Of a stretch of 64,000 nucleotides of DNA, positions 1 through 9,472 are shown piece after piece. Both the position numbers and the translations under genes were made by a program. How positions within the stretch are numbered: the stretch's first letter is position 1; every line of letters starts with the position of its first letter. The stretch spans positions 1 to 64,000 of the forward strand of contig MU626350.1 of NCBI GenBank assembly GCA_025603075.1, given 5' to 3'. This DNA comes from Neoconidiobolus thromboides FSU 785 (lineage: Eukaryota; Entomophthoromycota; Entomophthoromycetes; Entomophthorales; Neoconidiobolaceae). The notes beneath the pieces are model-generated. The model saw only the letters and a program-made list of their open reading frames with translations. It was not told the origin of the DNA and made no database searches.

Positions 1-1
1 A

Positions 2-301
2 GTTGATGGGCATTTTGGAAACCTTTCAAAATGGAAAAGTAGTTTTGAAGCGTTAGGTAAAATAGAAGATATCGATCAATTAATTTCAAGATTTGAGGCT
101 TTTATTTGCGAGCATAATAAAATTAATAACTCGACTAGTAATAATGGGAAAACAGATATAATTTTTAAAAAGTATAAAAGAAACAAAAATACAAAAAGAA
201 TAATAGAGATGCAGGGCATTAAGAAGTATTTACATTTTATTAAACATAACAATAAAATATATTGTTATCCAATATCCGATACATCAAAAAAAGCGATATA
301 A
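2..301 (+). CDS. Open-ended ORF, C-terminal part, unidentified
   Basis: An uninterrupted frame runs from the window edge to a TAA at 299-301, giving 99 residues with no start inside the window. It begins VDGHFGNLSKWKSSFEALG and ends with a basic, Asn/Lys-rich tail. The length without stops in very AT-rich DNA suggests the last exon of a real gene or the end of a transposon protein. A DDE-transposase or integrase tail is possible because of the W-x-x-x-F-E-A-L-G segment followed by an acidic helix, but no catalytic motif is visible. The sequence to the left is needed to decide. Confidence 0.4.
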   Translation, partial: VDGHFGNLSKWKSSFEALGKIEDIDQLISRFEAFICEHNKINNSTSNNGKTDIIFKKYKRNKNTKRIIEMQGIKKYLHFIKHNNKIYCYPISDTSKKAI

Positions 302-445
302 TTCCAATTAGAGTCATAGAGTCTATAGAAAACAGAAAAATTAAAAGATCAATCCCAGCTTACCTTACGAAAATATAGAGCATTTAAAGTTTTCAATATT
401 CACTAAGCAAGTAATTTGTTAAATGACAGAAACAGATTATTAAAT

Positions 446-543
446 GGGGATGTTTTTTTGTGTTTAAGAATTTTACTAACAATCTTTCTACTCAAATAGC
501 GCTTAAAAAATGGAAAAATAATGAAATCAAAAAAAACATCCCC
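446..543 (+). mobile_element. Foldback element, family A, copy 1 (98 bp)
   Basis: Starts GGGGATG and ends CATCCCC, with T-runs and A-runs next to the ends forming terminal inverted repeats of about 14 bp. The centre holds the family core AAATAGCGCTTAAAAAATGG. It is non-coding. AAAT stands on both sides and may be a short target duplication. Confidence 0.8.
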
Positions 544-930
544 AAATGTTAAGATTACTTAAGTCATTAATAGTTAAGTTAATAAATAGTCAAAGAACAA
601 GTAATTGTAATAATATGTAAAAACTATTATTATATTATTTGTACTATATAGAGATGGTTAGTCATAGTTTTGGTGCTAACCAATCCCTCACATGCAACTA
701 TTTATTAACTTGGCAATATATTGATAATGTAATTGTAACATTAAATTAGTTTACTTATTTGATAGCAGATCTACAATGTTGGTTATAAAACAGACAATAA
801 TAAATGTTTCTCAATAAAGTCTTATGAGAACATGTATTTAAGATCTAGTAGAAATTCAACTAACTTAGATTATGAACTACAATAGAATGATTTAGAACTA
901 TGTCAGGGTACTTTTTTAATAAAAAATTTA
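544..930. other. Intergenic, AT-rich
   Basis: No open frame of note. It contains one short imperfect hairpin (arms GGTTAG 656-661 and CTAACC 676-681). Confidence 0.5.
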
Positions 931-1117
931 GGGATGTATTTTTGTGTTTAAGAATTTTACTAACTTTTCCGCTTAAATAGCGCTTAAAAATGGAAAAAAT
1001 AATGAAGTCAAAAAAAACACTCCCATTTGATTTTATAAAATTTTTTAAGCGAAGTTTTTGAAATACAAAAAAATATTTAAAAATTGGATAAAATAATGAA
1101 ACTAATTCAGACATCCC
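931..1117 (+). mobile_element. Foldback element, extended family A form (187 bp)
   Basis: The left half matches family A up to an internal CACTCCC near 1020. About 90 bp more then follow, ending ACATCCC at 1117, so the outer ends are again inverted repeats. The extension is shared with the copy at 4504-4690. A minus-strand ORF across it is a by-product of the repeat. Confidence 0.75.
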
Positions 1118-2026
1118 TAATATTTAAATCATGTTTGGTAAGGGCACCACGATAATTAAAAATCAATTGTATTAGTTGAAAAATAGTACTTAACAAAGAT
1201 AAAGTTACTAATAATTAATTAGTGTTTATTATTAATAACATATAAAATTTTAGTCATTGTAATTGTTGAGATTATCATTTATAGAATATTAAGTTGCGTA
1301 ACCAAGTTTAGAGCAAAGTAAGTATCCGTACCCGACATTTTCTAATTAGCAATCTTTTTATTGAGACTTGTTATTAAATCACTATTCTAAATAGCTAGAA
1401 TACTGAAATGTAAAAGCAATAAACACTTGGTCTAGGATTTCAGAAGAGTCTTTCAAAATAAGTGAATGTAGTTTGTTAATAACATTACATGGTTTTAAGA
1501 AATTATAACATATCCTTTATCTATAAAAGATATTTTGTATCAAAGAACACATATGACATTTACAACCTTAGTTTATTAAAGCAACTTTATACTAATTAAA
1601 AATGTATGAATTGAATTTAAATAACATAGGTTTATTGTTTTTACTAAGAATTAATAATATAAAGTCTATTAATATCTATTAAATATAGTTTAAAGAACTC
1701 GTTGAATCAATAAATTATAGCACTTTAATTTTTACATTAATTAATATGAGGTTGCCAATATTAAATGACATACTAAGCATAACAGCTACAGAATAAACAC
1801 AAATACAGAAAGAAGTTCAAAAATGACGCTTTAAGTTTATTATTTTTCACTTTTAAGTTCTTACTCGGAACTCTATTTGATTTTTTGCCAAATTATAAAT
1901 AAAGTATAATGATCGAAACTTATTATAGTTCTTTAATAGTGACGAAAGTTACTGGATTACTTGAGCCAAGGTTTTTATAAAAGTCAGACATTGATCGGAG
2001 TGAGCAAAAATAAGGATTTTGATGGA
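1118..2026. other. Intergenic upstream of Kunitz gene
   Basis: About 900 bp of AT-rich sequence with no supported gene, RNA gene or repeat that I recognise. Confidence 0.5.
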
Positions 2027-2034
2027 TATATAAA
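2027..2034 (+). promoter_or_regulatory. Probable TATA box for Kunitz gene
   Basis: TATATAAA lies 96 bp before the ATG at 2123 in a non-repetitive stretch. This suggests a TATA-driven, probably inducible, secreted-protein gene. Confidence 0.45.
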
Positions 2035-2122
2035 CAGATAAAATGAACATATAATATTCAAAAAAACAATTATATTATATCATATAAAATAATACAAATT
2101 TTAGACATTTATAAAATCAAAC

Positions 2123-2977
2123 ATGAATAGTGTACTTAGAACTTTAACTTTATTCGCCTTATTAGCTGTAAGTAGCTCTCAAAGATCATCCAATTTTAAG
2201 CAAGAGGACTGTAAAGTAATCAAAACTAGTAACAACCCTCAATACGAAAATTTAGATGATAGATGCTTTATTAAAACTCGATCTGGTATGTGTCGTGCTG
2301 GTTTCCCATCTTATCACTTTAATCAAGATACTGGTAAATGTGTCAAAAGACTTCATGGAGGCTGTGATGATGGATGTCTTGCTTTCAGTACCATGAAAGA
2401 GTGTGAAGGCATCTGTGTTAAAAACATTAGCCAGCCAGCTGCTCAAATCAAACCAATAGAAGAAGAACGTCAAGATTCTTGCAAAGTAAATAAGCCTAAA
2501 AATCTATCAGCTGAGTTGAACAAATTAGATGATAAATGTTTTATTAAAACTGAATCTGGTATGTGTCGTGCTGCCTTCTCTTCCTATCACTTTGACTTGA
2601 AACAAAACAAATGTATCAAAGGTATGTTTGGTGGTTGTGCTGATGGTTGCTCCGTATTTGGCAGCATGCAAGAATGTGAAAGCTCATGTGTAAAAAAGAA
2701 CAGTCAACCAGCCAAAAAAGAAGAACCCAAAACTAATAGCTCTTTCTCTCAAGAATCTTGCAAAGTTGAAATTCCAGATGTAATCTTCAATCCTTTAGTC
2801 AAATTTGATAGAAAATGTTACATCAAAACTGACTCTGGAATGTGTCGTGGAGCTTTCCCATCTTATCATTTTGATCCATCTAAAGGCAAATGTGTTGAAG
2901 ACGTTTATGGTGGTTGTGGTGGATGTCTTGCTTTTACTAGCATTGAGGAATGTAACTCGACCTGTAGAACTCATTAA
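2123..2977 (+). CDS. Secreted protein with three Kunitz/BPTI domains
   Basis: Single-exon gene of 284 residues. A hydrophobic signal peptide covers about residues 1-20. Three Kunitz units follow at about 30-98, 120-189 and 213-281. Units 1 and 2 keep the exact BPTI Cys spacing (9-16-8-13-4), and each holds the signature S-G-M-C-R with Arg at the P1 position (R58, R149, R242). This predicts inhibition of trypsin-like serine proteases outside the cell. Each unit also has two extra Cys, one upstream (C30, C120, C213) and one four residues after the fourth Cys of the unit (three in unit 3), so eight per domain. Unit 3 is one residue short in that loop. A polyadenylation-like AATAAA follows at about 2998. 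Kunitz proteins are uncommon in fungi; protecting the cell from host or competitor proteases is an inference. Confidence 0.9.
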   Translation: MNSVLRTLTLFALLAVSSSQRSSNFKQEDCKVIKTSNNPQYENLDDRCFIKTRSGMCRAGFPSYHFNQDTGKCVKRLHGGCDDGCLAFSTMKECEGICVKNISQPAAQIKPIEEERQDSCKVNKPKNLSAELNKLDDKCFIKTESGMCRAAFSSYHFDLKQNKCIKGMFGGCADGCSVFGSMQECESSCVKKNSQPAKKEEPKTNSSFSQESCKVEIPDVIFNPLVKFDRKCYIKTDSGMCRGAFPSYHFDPSKGKCVEDVYGGCGGCLAFTSIEECNSTCRTH

Positions 2978-4503
2978 GCTATGAGCTCCTAAAATACAAT
3001 AAATTAGTATGTTCTGAAAACTGTAATTTTTATCTTTATTATTGTCATTATCAAAGTTTTGCTTTATAATATTCGTTTCAAAGCATTATATTTATAATTT
3101 TACAAATATTTTATATATTATATTTTAATATTATAAAGGATTTATTGAATTCTGTAAAGAGAGGGTTGTTGCAGCAAAATCGGTGTAAACTATAGCTCTT
3201 TGTACATTAATTATTGGAAATCAGAGAAAACCTAATAGGATACTATAGGCTCGAGGTAAATATTATATCTTCATGATAAAGCGTAGCTATTAAAAAAGAA
3301 AAATCAGTAGTTCTATAGTGGATAAAAAAGGCCATACCCCACATTTGGTAGATAAAAAAATGTAAGTCAAAGGGAGAGTCTAAATATGATTTTTATGTTC
3401 AAATGCTCTGGGCGTCAAGATATATTACTTTCCAAAAAGGGAAATTAAGAAAAAGTGGTTAAAGTCCTCCTTTTATATAAAAAAGAAATAGTCGTATAAT
3501 GAGTGGGTCAAATGAACTTGGCGAATACCTGTAGTATCAATCTTATTGAATTGTAGTAAGATGTATAGTGGATATCTTGCATATCTTTACCAGAGTGGAT
3601 TTAAGTACTAAGTTTTAGAGAGAAAAGCTAATTATAGCTTTTTGTCCAAAATTTATTTAGTCAAATAGTTGACAAAAAATAAAGGGTAAAAGCTCCACGT
3701 AGTCACGTCAAAATGTTTTTAAGGTGTGAAAGAGTATATGTCATTGGAAGATGGATTTAAAGTGTTATAAAATAAAAATAGAATACTAAAATTATTACTA
3801 TAACGTATGGTTTTTTAAGTAGACTAATAACATATATATGTAAAAAAATAGAACATGAATATGGTATTAAAATATTAAAGCTCATCTTGTTTAAAAGCTA
3901 TTTATTATTAAGGGGCAATTTAGCATAATTTTATTTAAAACAACAATTGAATGCATTCCAGTAGTTTATCAGAAACTTTATCCTAATCACTACAAGGCAC
4001 TATAAGTAATATAAGGGAGTAATAGAATGTTCAAACCAAATTCTAGTTTTGTTTTTCAGATATTAGATATACAACATTAACAAGTTCAAACAATTGGGAT
4101 AAGAAATAAGATAAACTAGCTCTTTAACTATAAAGAAAAGCTATGATTTTGAAGTCGATTGTTAGGTGGATCCATCTATACTAGTCATTTTTTTACATTG
4201 CTTGATAGTTTCATAAATTATAGGTTGTCATGTAAATACAATTTCATTAATTACATAGCAATATTTAATTTATGAAACTATTAATAGTTTTAGGCTTTGC
4301 TTTGATTTTTGCCTGCTAATATTTTAGTTTTAGTAAATCTTGTCCTAACACATATTTTTAAAAAACTCAATGTAAAAATCAATATTGCATGTTAAACATC
4401 AATTATTAATACTTTTAGCATTATGATATTATTAGTGGAAACCACTTAAAATATCTCCACTTGTTTTTTAAAAATTCTATGTCATTAATACTGAAATAGA
4501 TAT
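2978..4503. other. Intergenic, no gene seen
   Basis: About 1.5 kb without a supported frame. 3140-3720 is slightly less AT-rich than its surroundings and may be decayed sequence, but I could not match it to anything. Confidence 0.4.
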
Positions 4504-4690
4504 GGGGATGTATTTTTGTGTTTAAGAATTTTACTAATAATTTTTCCGCCTAAATAGCGCTTAAAAATGAGGAAAATAATGAAGTCAAAAAAAACACTCC
4601 CATTTGATTTTATAAAATTTTTTAAGCCAAGTTTTTGAAATATAAAAAAATATTTAAAAATTGGATAAAATAATGAAACTAATTCAGATA
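4504..4690 (+). mobile_element. Foldback element, extended family A form, copy 2
   Basis: Nearly identical to 931-1117 through about 187 bp, beginning GGGGATGTATTTTTGTG. The right end is changed: after AATTCAGATA the terminal CATCCC is not preserved. It directly abuts a decayed ORF region. Confidence 0.7.
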
Positions 4691-4749
4691 ACCACAAATC
4701 CTCTTTTTTCTGATTAGAATTTTTAAGTTTCACTGTTTTTGCAACTTAG

Positions 4750-5165
4750 TAATATTGCGTAGATGGAAGGTTAATTGTGCTTTTAAAACTAGAAGTCAAT
4801 GTATGGATGCTGTTTGTTCATGTAGTATAAGAAGTGTAGCTAGAGGTACCGCTGGTAGTAAATACTATATTCCACGACAGTTGTGGGACCTTCAAACCGA
4901 TCGTTCAGGTCCAAGAAGTACTTCTTCTTAAAGCGGGTATCAAACTAAATTGAAGAGTTGTTCACAAGTTTGAATGGTAGTTCAAGTGTATGATCCTGTA
5001 GGCGAATATTGGGATTATTATACATTTACAGCTGATCGTCCCAAAGGAAATAGGAAAAGTCTCCGAAGTTACATAAAATTACTATTTAAAAAAGGATATA
5101 AAAAGAAACTCGAATTTAGTAATTTTAGCTGTAATTTGCATGAAGATTTTGATGTATGTGTTTAA
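4750..5165 (+). pseudogene. Decayed ORF pair, unidentified Cys-containing protein
   Basis: One frame reads LRRWKVNCAFKTRSQC...CSC... and stops at TAA 4929-4931. After a short interruption a second ORF (ATG 4974, stop 5163-5165, 63 residues) starts MVVQVYDPVGEYWDYYTF. Both pieces look protein-like, with Cys, Trp and Tyr-rich runs unlike random AT-rich frames, yet no single frame or convincing intron joins them. I read this as a broken small secreted-protein gene next to a foldback element. The family is unknown. The 63-residue ORF could also be an exon of a short live gene. Confidence 0.3.
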
Positions 5166-5709
5166 TTTATTAACATTTTTTCAGTTTTAACATTTTGAAG
5201 TTCTCTTGTAATGGTACTTAATTATTTTTAATTTTATACTCTTTTAATTTTTTGTATGGTTTAATACAGTGAAGATGTAATACGCCTAATAACAAACATA
5301 ATAAAAGAAAAGCATATATTACAATAAGTATTTAGATTTTCAATCAGCATAAATGAATAGTATCACTTTAAATCATAAGAATGGTATTTATTTATTTTTC
5401 TTGTTTATTAAAATTTGACATCTGATGCTTATTTTGTAACTAAACTTTGGTTGATCTTACAATTTTATAAACATGCTTTATATTTATTTCCTAACAACTC
5501 ATATTTCTAATATTAAGAATTGATAACAACCCAGATAATGTCAGTGAATGAATATAAAACCACAAAAATTAAAGGAAATCAAGTCATATCAATTAGAAAA
5601 GGCTAAAAAAGAGCCTTAGTAGGCAAGGGTGATTAAGATATTTCCATTTATTGGAAGAATAGTATAAGTGTTCTGGTCAAAAGGGTAAAACTCATATCAA
5701 GGCTAAATG
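5166..5709. other. Intergenic, no gene seen
   Basis: AT-rich sequence with no supported feature. Confidence 0.4.
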
Positions 5710-5725
5710 TATCTTATTTTTGTAT

Positions 5726-6010
5726 TTAAAATACTGATTTTCTTATGAGAGCCTTAAATTTTCTATTGTTTTCTTGAAATAAAATAGATATTATATAAAT
5801 CATTAAGTTTTTTAACTTCTTGAAAAGACTGAAATTCCTAAATGCCCTACTCATGCAACAAAACAAACTAAAGGAAACGAGAGCAAACCCAAGATAAAAA
5901 GGTCTACCTTCTACATCTGCCCCTAAAAAGACAAGGATTAACATAAATAAAATATCTAAACTACACCATCCTCTATTCAATGAAAATAGAACCCAACGAA
6001 AGTAAGATTA
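5726..6010 (-). other. Candidate membrane-protein exon or remnant
   Basis: A minus-strand frame of about 95 codons stays open from about 6010 to a stop at 5726. It encodes hydrophobic segments, for example LDILFMLILVFLGA and FALVSFSLFCC, with RGW and SRAF motifs between. Trp, Gly and Cys use is higher than in shadow frames, so it may be a genuine exon of a small Golgi-type membrane protein. No start, flanking exons or family match can be shown. Confidence 0.25.
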
Positions 6011-6242
6011 GTTCCTTAGCAAAGAATAATTTGTAATGGGCCCTATAAATAGACTAGAGGACTGAAAAGCACATTGCTATTAGTTACATGCTGATTTGTT
6101 TTAAATTTAAAGTATGACTTTAAAAAGTTAATTAGTTAAGTTTAATTAATATACGATAATTTATTAGCCATAGTGGTATTAAAATATATATTTATAAGCA
6201 AAAGAAATTTTTTACTTTAACCTCTCAAGCTTAAAATAAGCA

Positions 6243-6497
6243 GGGGCGTTTTTACCAACCCTCCTCTTTTGGTATTTTTTAAATACAAACTAATTGGCTG
6301 GTACATTATTTAAGTTTAGTTATGTATTAGTTAACTGTTTATTTTAAAATAAAAATTAAATCAATAAGCCTCAAATTGCCATAATAAAATAAATAATTGG
6401 CTATAAGTTTTATCATTTGTCATCATACGCTTCAACTTCAACAGCTATATTGATTAATTAATATCTAAGTTTTGAGTGATAACTAAAAAACATTCCC
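6243..6497 (-). mobile_element. Foldback element, family B, copy 1 (255 bp)
   Basis: Ends GGGGCGTTTTT and AAAAAACATTCCC. The interior is the reverse complement of most of 11830-12083, sharing for example TTGGCTGGTACATTATTTAA and the AACAGCTATATTGATTAA block. It is non-coding and shares terminal bases with family A. Confidence 0.75.
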
Positions 6498-6671
6498 ATA
6501 TAATAATTAACCTTAAATTGAATAATACTAGCACTTACAATCAAATTAATTATCTTATTTAATCTAAAGCATAAAATGTATGAAATAAAAAACTATTAAT
6601 AAACTAGATAAAGCAAATGACACATATTCATTTATAAACAATATTTGACATTGTTTTTGAGTCAAATATAC

Positions 6672-6764
6672 GAGAGTGTTTTTTTGATTCCATTACTTTT
6701 CCATTTTTCAAGCGCTATTTGAGTACAAAGATTGTTAATAAAATTCTTGAAAAAATACATCTCC
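6672..6764 (-). mobile_element. Foldback element, family A, reverse copy
   Basis: Begins GAGAGTGTTTTTTTGATTCC, carries the reverse core AAGCGCTATTTGAG, and ends TACATCTCC. It is a diverged 93 bp copy. Confidence 0.7.
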
Positions 6765-6821
6765 ATATTCAAAATAATTGTTATTAATACCTTCAAACTT
6801 TACTTTATCTAAAAAAGATAA

Positions 6822-6914
6822 GAGGACGTTTTTCTTTTATTTTATCACTTTTTGCATTTTCAAAGCACTATTTTTGAGTGGAAAGATTATGAGTAAAGTT
6901 AAAAAAAAATCCTC
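6822..6914 (-). mobile_element. Foldback element, family A, diverged reverse copy
   Basis: GAGGACGTTTTT...AAATCCTC ends with the internal core CAAAGCACTATTTTTGAGTGG. It is the third element within 700 bp. Confidence 0.6.
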
Positions 6915-7492
6915 ATAAAGATATTTCAGTTAACAATAAATTGAATTAATAACGCGTTAGTTGTTATTATTTAAAATAAGAATAATAAATCATTTAATCT
7001 AATTACAATAAATTAATATATGAATAGCTTAATTTTCAATTAATTAAATTTTAAAATAGTATTATTTTAACAATTATTTCAAATAAAGATGTTAATTTAA
7101 AATCTTTTCAATGTTTTGATGCTTTTATGTTATAAAATACCATAAATTAAATTCCAACACCCAAACCTAATGTACATAGTCAGTCATAAATTAGTCTCTC
7201 TAGCTATTTTTCAAGCTAATAGAGCGTCTTAAGTCCATTGTGTTATCTTCTTTAAAAGTCAATAAAAATTAATTGTAGCTTTATTAATAGATTCCAGATC
7301 AATTTAACAATTTGATATTATTTTTTTCCTTTTATAGGTAACAAAAAGAATGTAATCAAACTAAGCCAACAAGCATCATAAACTTTCAACTTGATCTTAA
7401 ACTCTTTTTTTGTTTTTTAAAGTAATTAACTTAATCTATTTAATAAAATCAATAAATAAATCAGCCCTTTTAAGATACAACAACCTTCAAAA
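6915..7492. other. Intergenic upstream of zinc-finger gene
   Basis: AT-rich with no supported feature. The last 80 bp before the ATG are pyrimidine-rich, then CAACCTTCAAAA. Confidence 0.4.
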
Positions 7493-7840
7493 ATGAGTGT
7501 CAAAAACAACCAAGGAGTACAAGGAATAATTAATTTACGCAAATTGTATACCACCGAAATACAATGTAGTTTATGTAAGACCTCTTATTTAGGTACTCAA
7601 AGTTTGAGAAATCATTATAAATCACGCCATCCAACAAAAATGGAACAATGGACCAAAGATTGTAAAGCAAGAAAAAAAGTCAAAACAAGTAAATATATGC
7701 AATACACTGAAATGGATTTGAAAAAAGGTAAAAAGGTATCTTTTGGGGAAGAAGAGGATAAGAGTATGAGTAAGAAAGAGAGGGAGGGGAAATCAATTCA
7801 TCCAGGTGATTTAGAGTTTATTCTTAATAGGGATGGGTAA
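7493..7840 (+). CDS. Small C2H2 zinc-finger protein
   Basis: Single-exon ORF of 115 residues. One classical zinc finger, CSLC then 12 residues then H-x4-H (C24, C27, H40, H45), is followed by a Lys/Glu-rich tail with several KK and KKGKK runs that could act as a nuclear localisation signal. No other domain is visible. This layout (single finger, basic acidic-mixed tail) occurs in small nucleolar or RNA-binding zinc-finger proteins as well as DNA-binding ones, so the target is not predictable. The ATG is preceded by CTTCAAAA, a context like other genes here. AATAAAAG at about 7935 could serve as a polyadenylation signal. Confidence 0.75.
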   Translation: MSVKNNQGVQGIINLRKLYTTEIQCSLCKTSYLGTQSLRNHYKSRHPTKMEQWTKDCKARKKVKTSKYMQYTEMDLKKGKKVSFGEEEDKSMSKKEREGKSIHPGDLEFILNRDG

Positions 7841-9472
7841 TAAGGTCGGGAATAGATAATTAGGAAGTTAATAGGAAGTGAGTACAAAATCTGATTAACC
7901 TGGCAAAGTAGCGTTGTTAATATAATATATATTTCAATAAAAGTTTTATTTATAAAAAACGATGTATGACTTTATTCTGATTTAATTGTTTTATCTACTT
8001 ATTGAGTAAACATTGTTTATAATTATATTATTGATTCAAGGGATAAGAGGGATGCATATAGTACTTTCTAAAATTAGAATTATTTAGCAAGTTTTTTTTA
8101 AATAATTGAATTAAAAATAGACCAGAATAAATTAACTATAATATAATTTATCAACTATATGAAAAAACTTATTAAATATGAATAAATAAAAATAAAATCA
8201 AGTGATCCTTTTTGGAATTATTCGTATATATTATATTTTATAAGGCTAAAAACTAAGTCCAATGTCTTCGATTTGTTAGTGATTTAGATTAAAATACTAT
8301 TTTAATACTTATTTTCGTATAATTAAAGAGTTAATTGTTAAATAAAATGATTAAAGAATACTTAATGCATCATGAAAAAATAATAGTCTAAAAACTAGTT
8401 TATTTAAGAGTTGCAATTATAAATTTAATTTTTATAAGAATCATTTAGTTGCTGTTTATTTTATTATTATGGACAAGTTGAATTCGTATTTATAAAGTTA
8501 TTTCAAAATTTATAAAGAAGTTATAATTATTATATTTAAAGTATAAAATGATTTAAAAAAAGCAAACTTAATAGCAAAAATTTCAAGGTTTAATATATTT
8601 AAACTATCAAACTAATAATAAATTGACTAGAATTTACATTAATCTTTACTAAATCGATTCTTTCTATAAACCTATTAATACCTGACTCTTTATTTAGAAC
8701 TTCTGAAGTCAAACTGATATATAAATGGCACTAAAAAAGTAATGTAATATAAACTACATATTAACTATACAATTTGATAGTTCAAAAACACCTCAAAATA
8801 CATCAATAGTATAAAAACTACACATAGAATTCAATTTTTTAGACAATCTTATTCTTCTTTCAGGCATTTATGATAGTATAGAATAGAAATGCTTTGAAAA
8901 TTGTATTGTATTCACATATCTAATTTACTTAAAATAGCAAAGTTAAATTACAAATCTTATGTTAATTATTATCAAAGTAGAAACATCATTCAAAGCTCAT
9001 GTTGTAAAAATACTGTCTATTTATAATTTAATCCATTTAACTTTCGTAATAGTGATCAGAACACTAAAAAAAATGCATTTTGAAAGAAATGAGTATACAA
9101 TGAAAGTATATAAATGAAAGAAATATCTTGATGGGAATACTAAATTATATACCGATTGTTTATAAACTACGATTTTACAATAACCAACATTTGAAAATTT
9201 AAATTCATCCTAATTTACCAAAAATGTACGTTATTTATCAACCAATAATTGGTTTTAGCTTGTATATTAGCAAAATTCTCGCACCTCAAGAAATTCGAAA
9301 ATTTTCAAACCCAATGGAACTCCTATAAATCCAATAAATTATTCATTTCATATTCAGCAATTGGCTAATAAAGAATCGATGATGGGACTTAAGCCAATGA
9401 AAGTAGAACTTAAAGAAGCAAATTGTAATGCAAAAATAATGATTAAATCTTCTCTTTTTTATTCTGTAAAAG
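7841..9472. other. Intergenic, no gene seen
   Basis: About 1.6 kb, strongly AT-rich. No foldback element ends, tRNA or open frame were recognised. Confidence 0.4.

Noticed and set aside
656..681. Hairpin with GGTTAG / CTAACC arms
   Set aside because: Six-base arms only; not a tRNA, terminator or conserved RNA, and single-copy here.
860..1114. Minus-strand 84-residue ORF resembling those at 4485-4733 and 60440-60682
   Set aside because: The shared peptide comes from reading the foldback elements in reverse; each copy ends in different flanking sequence and there is no start or family.
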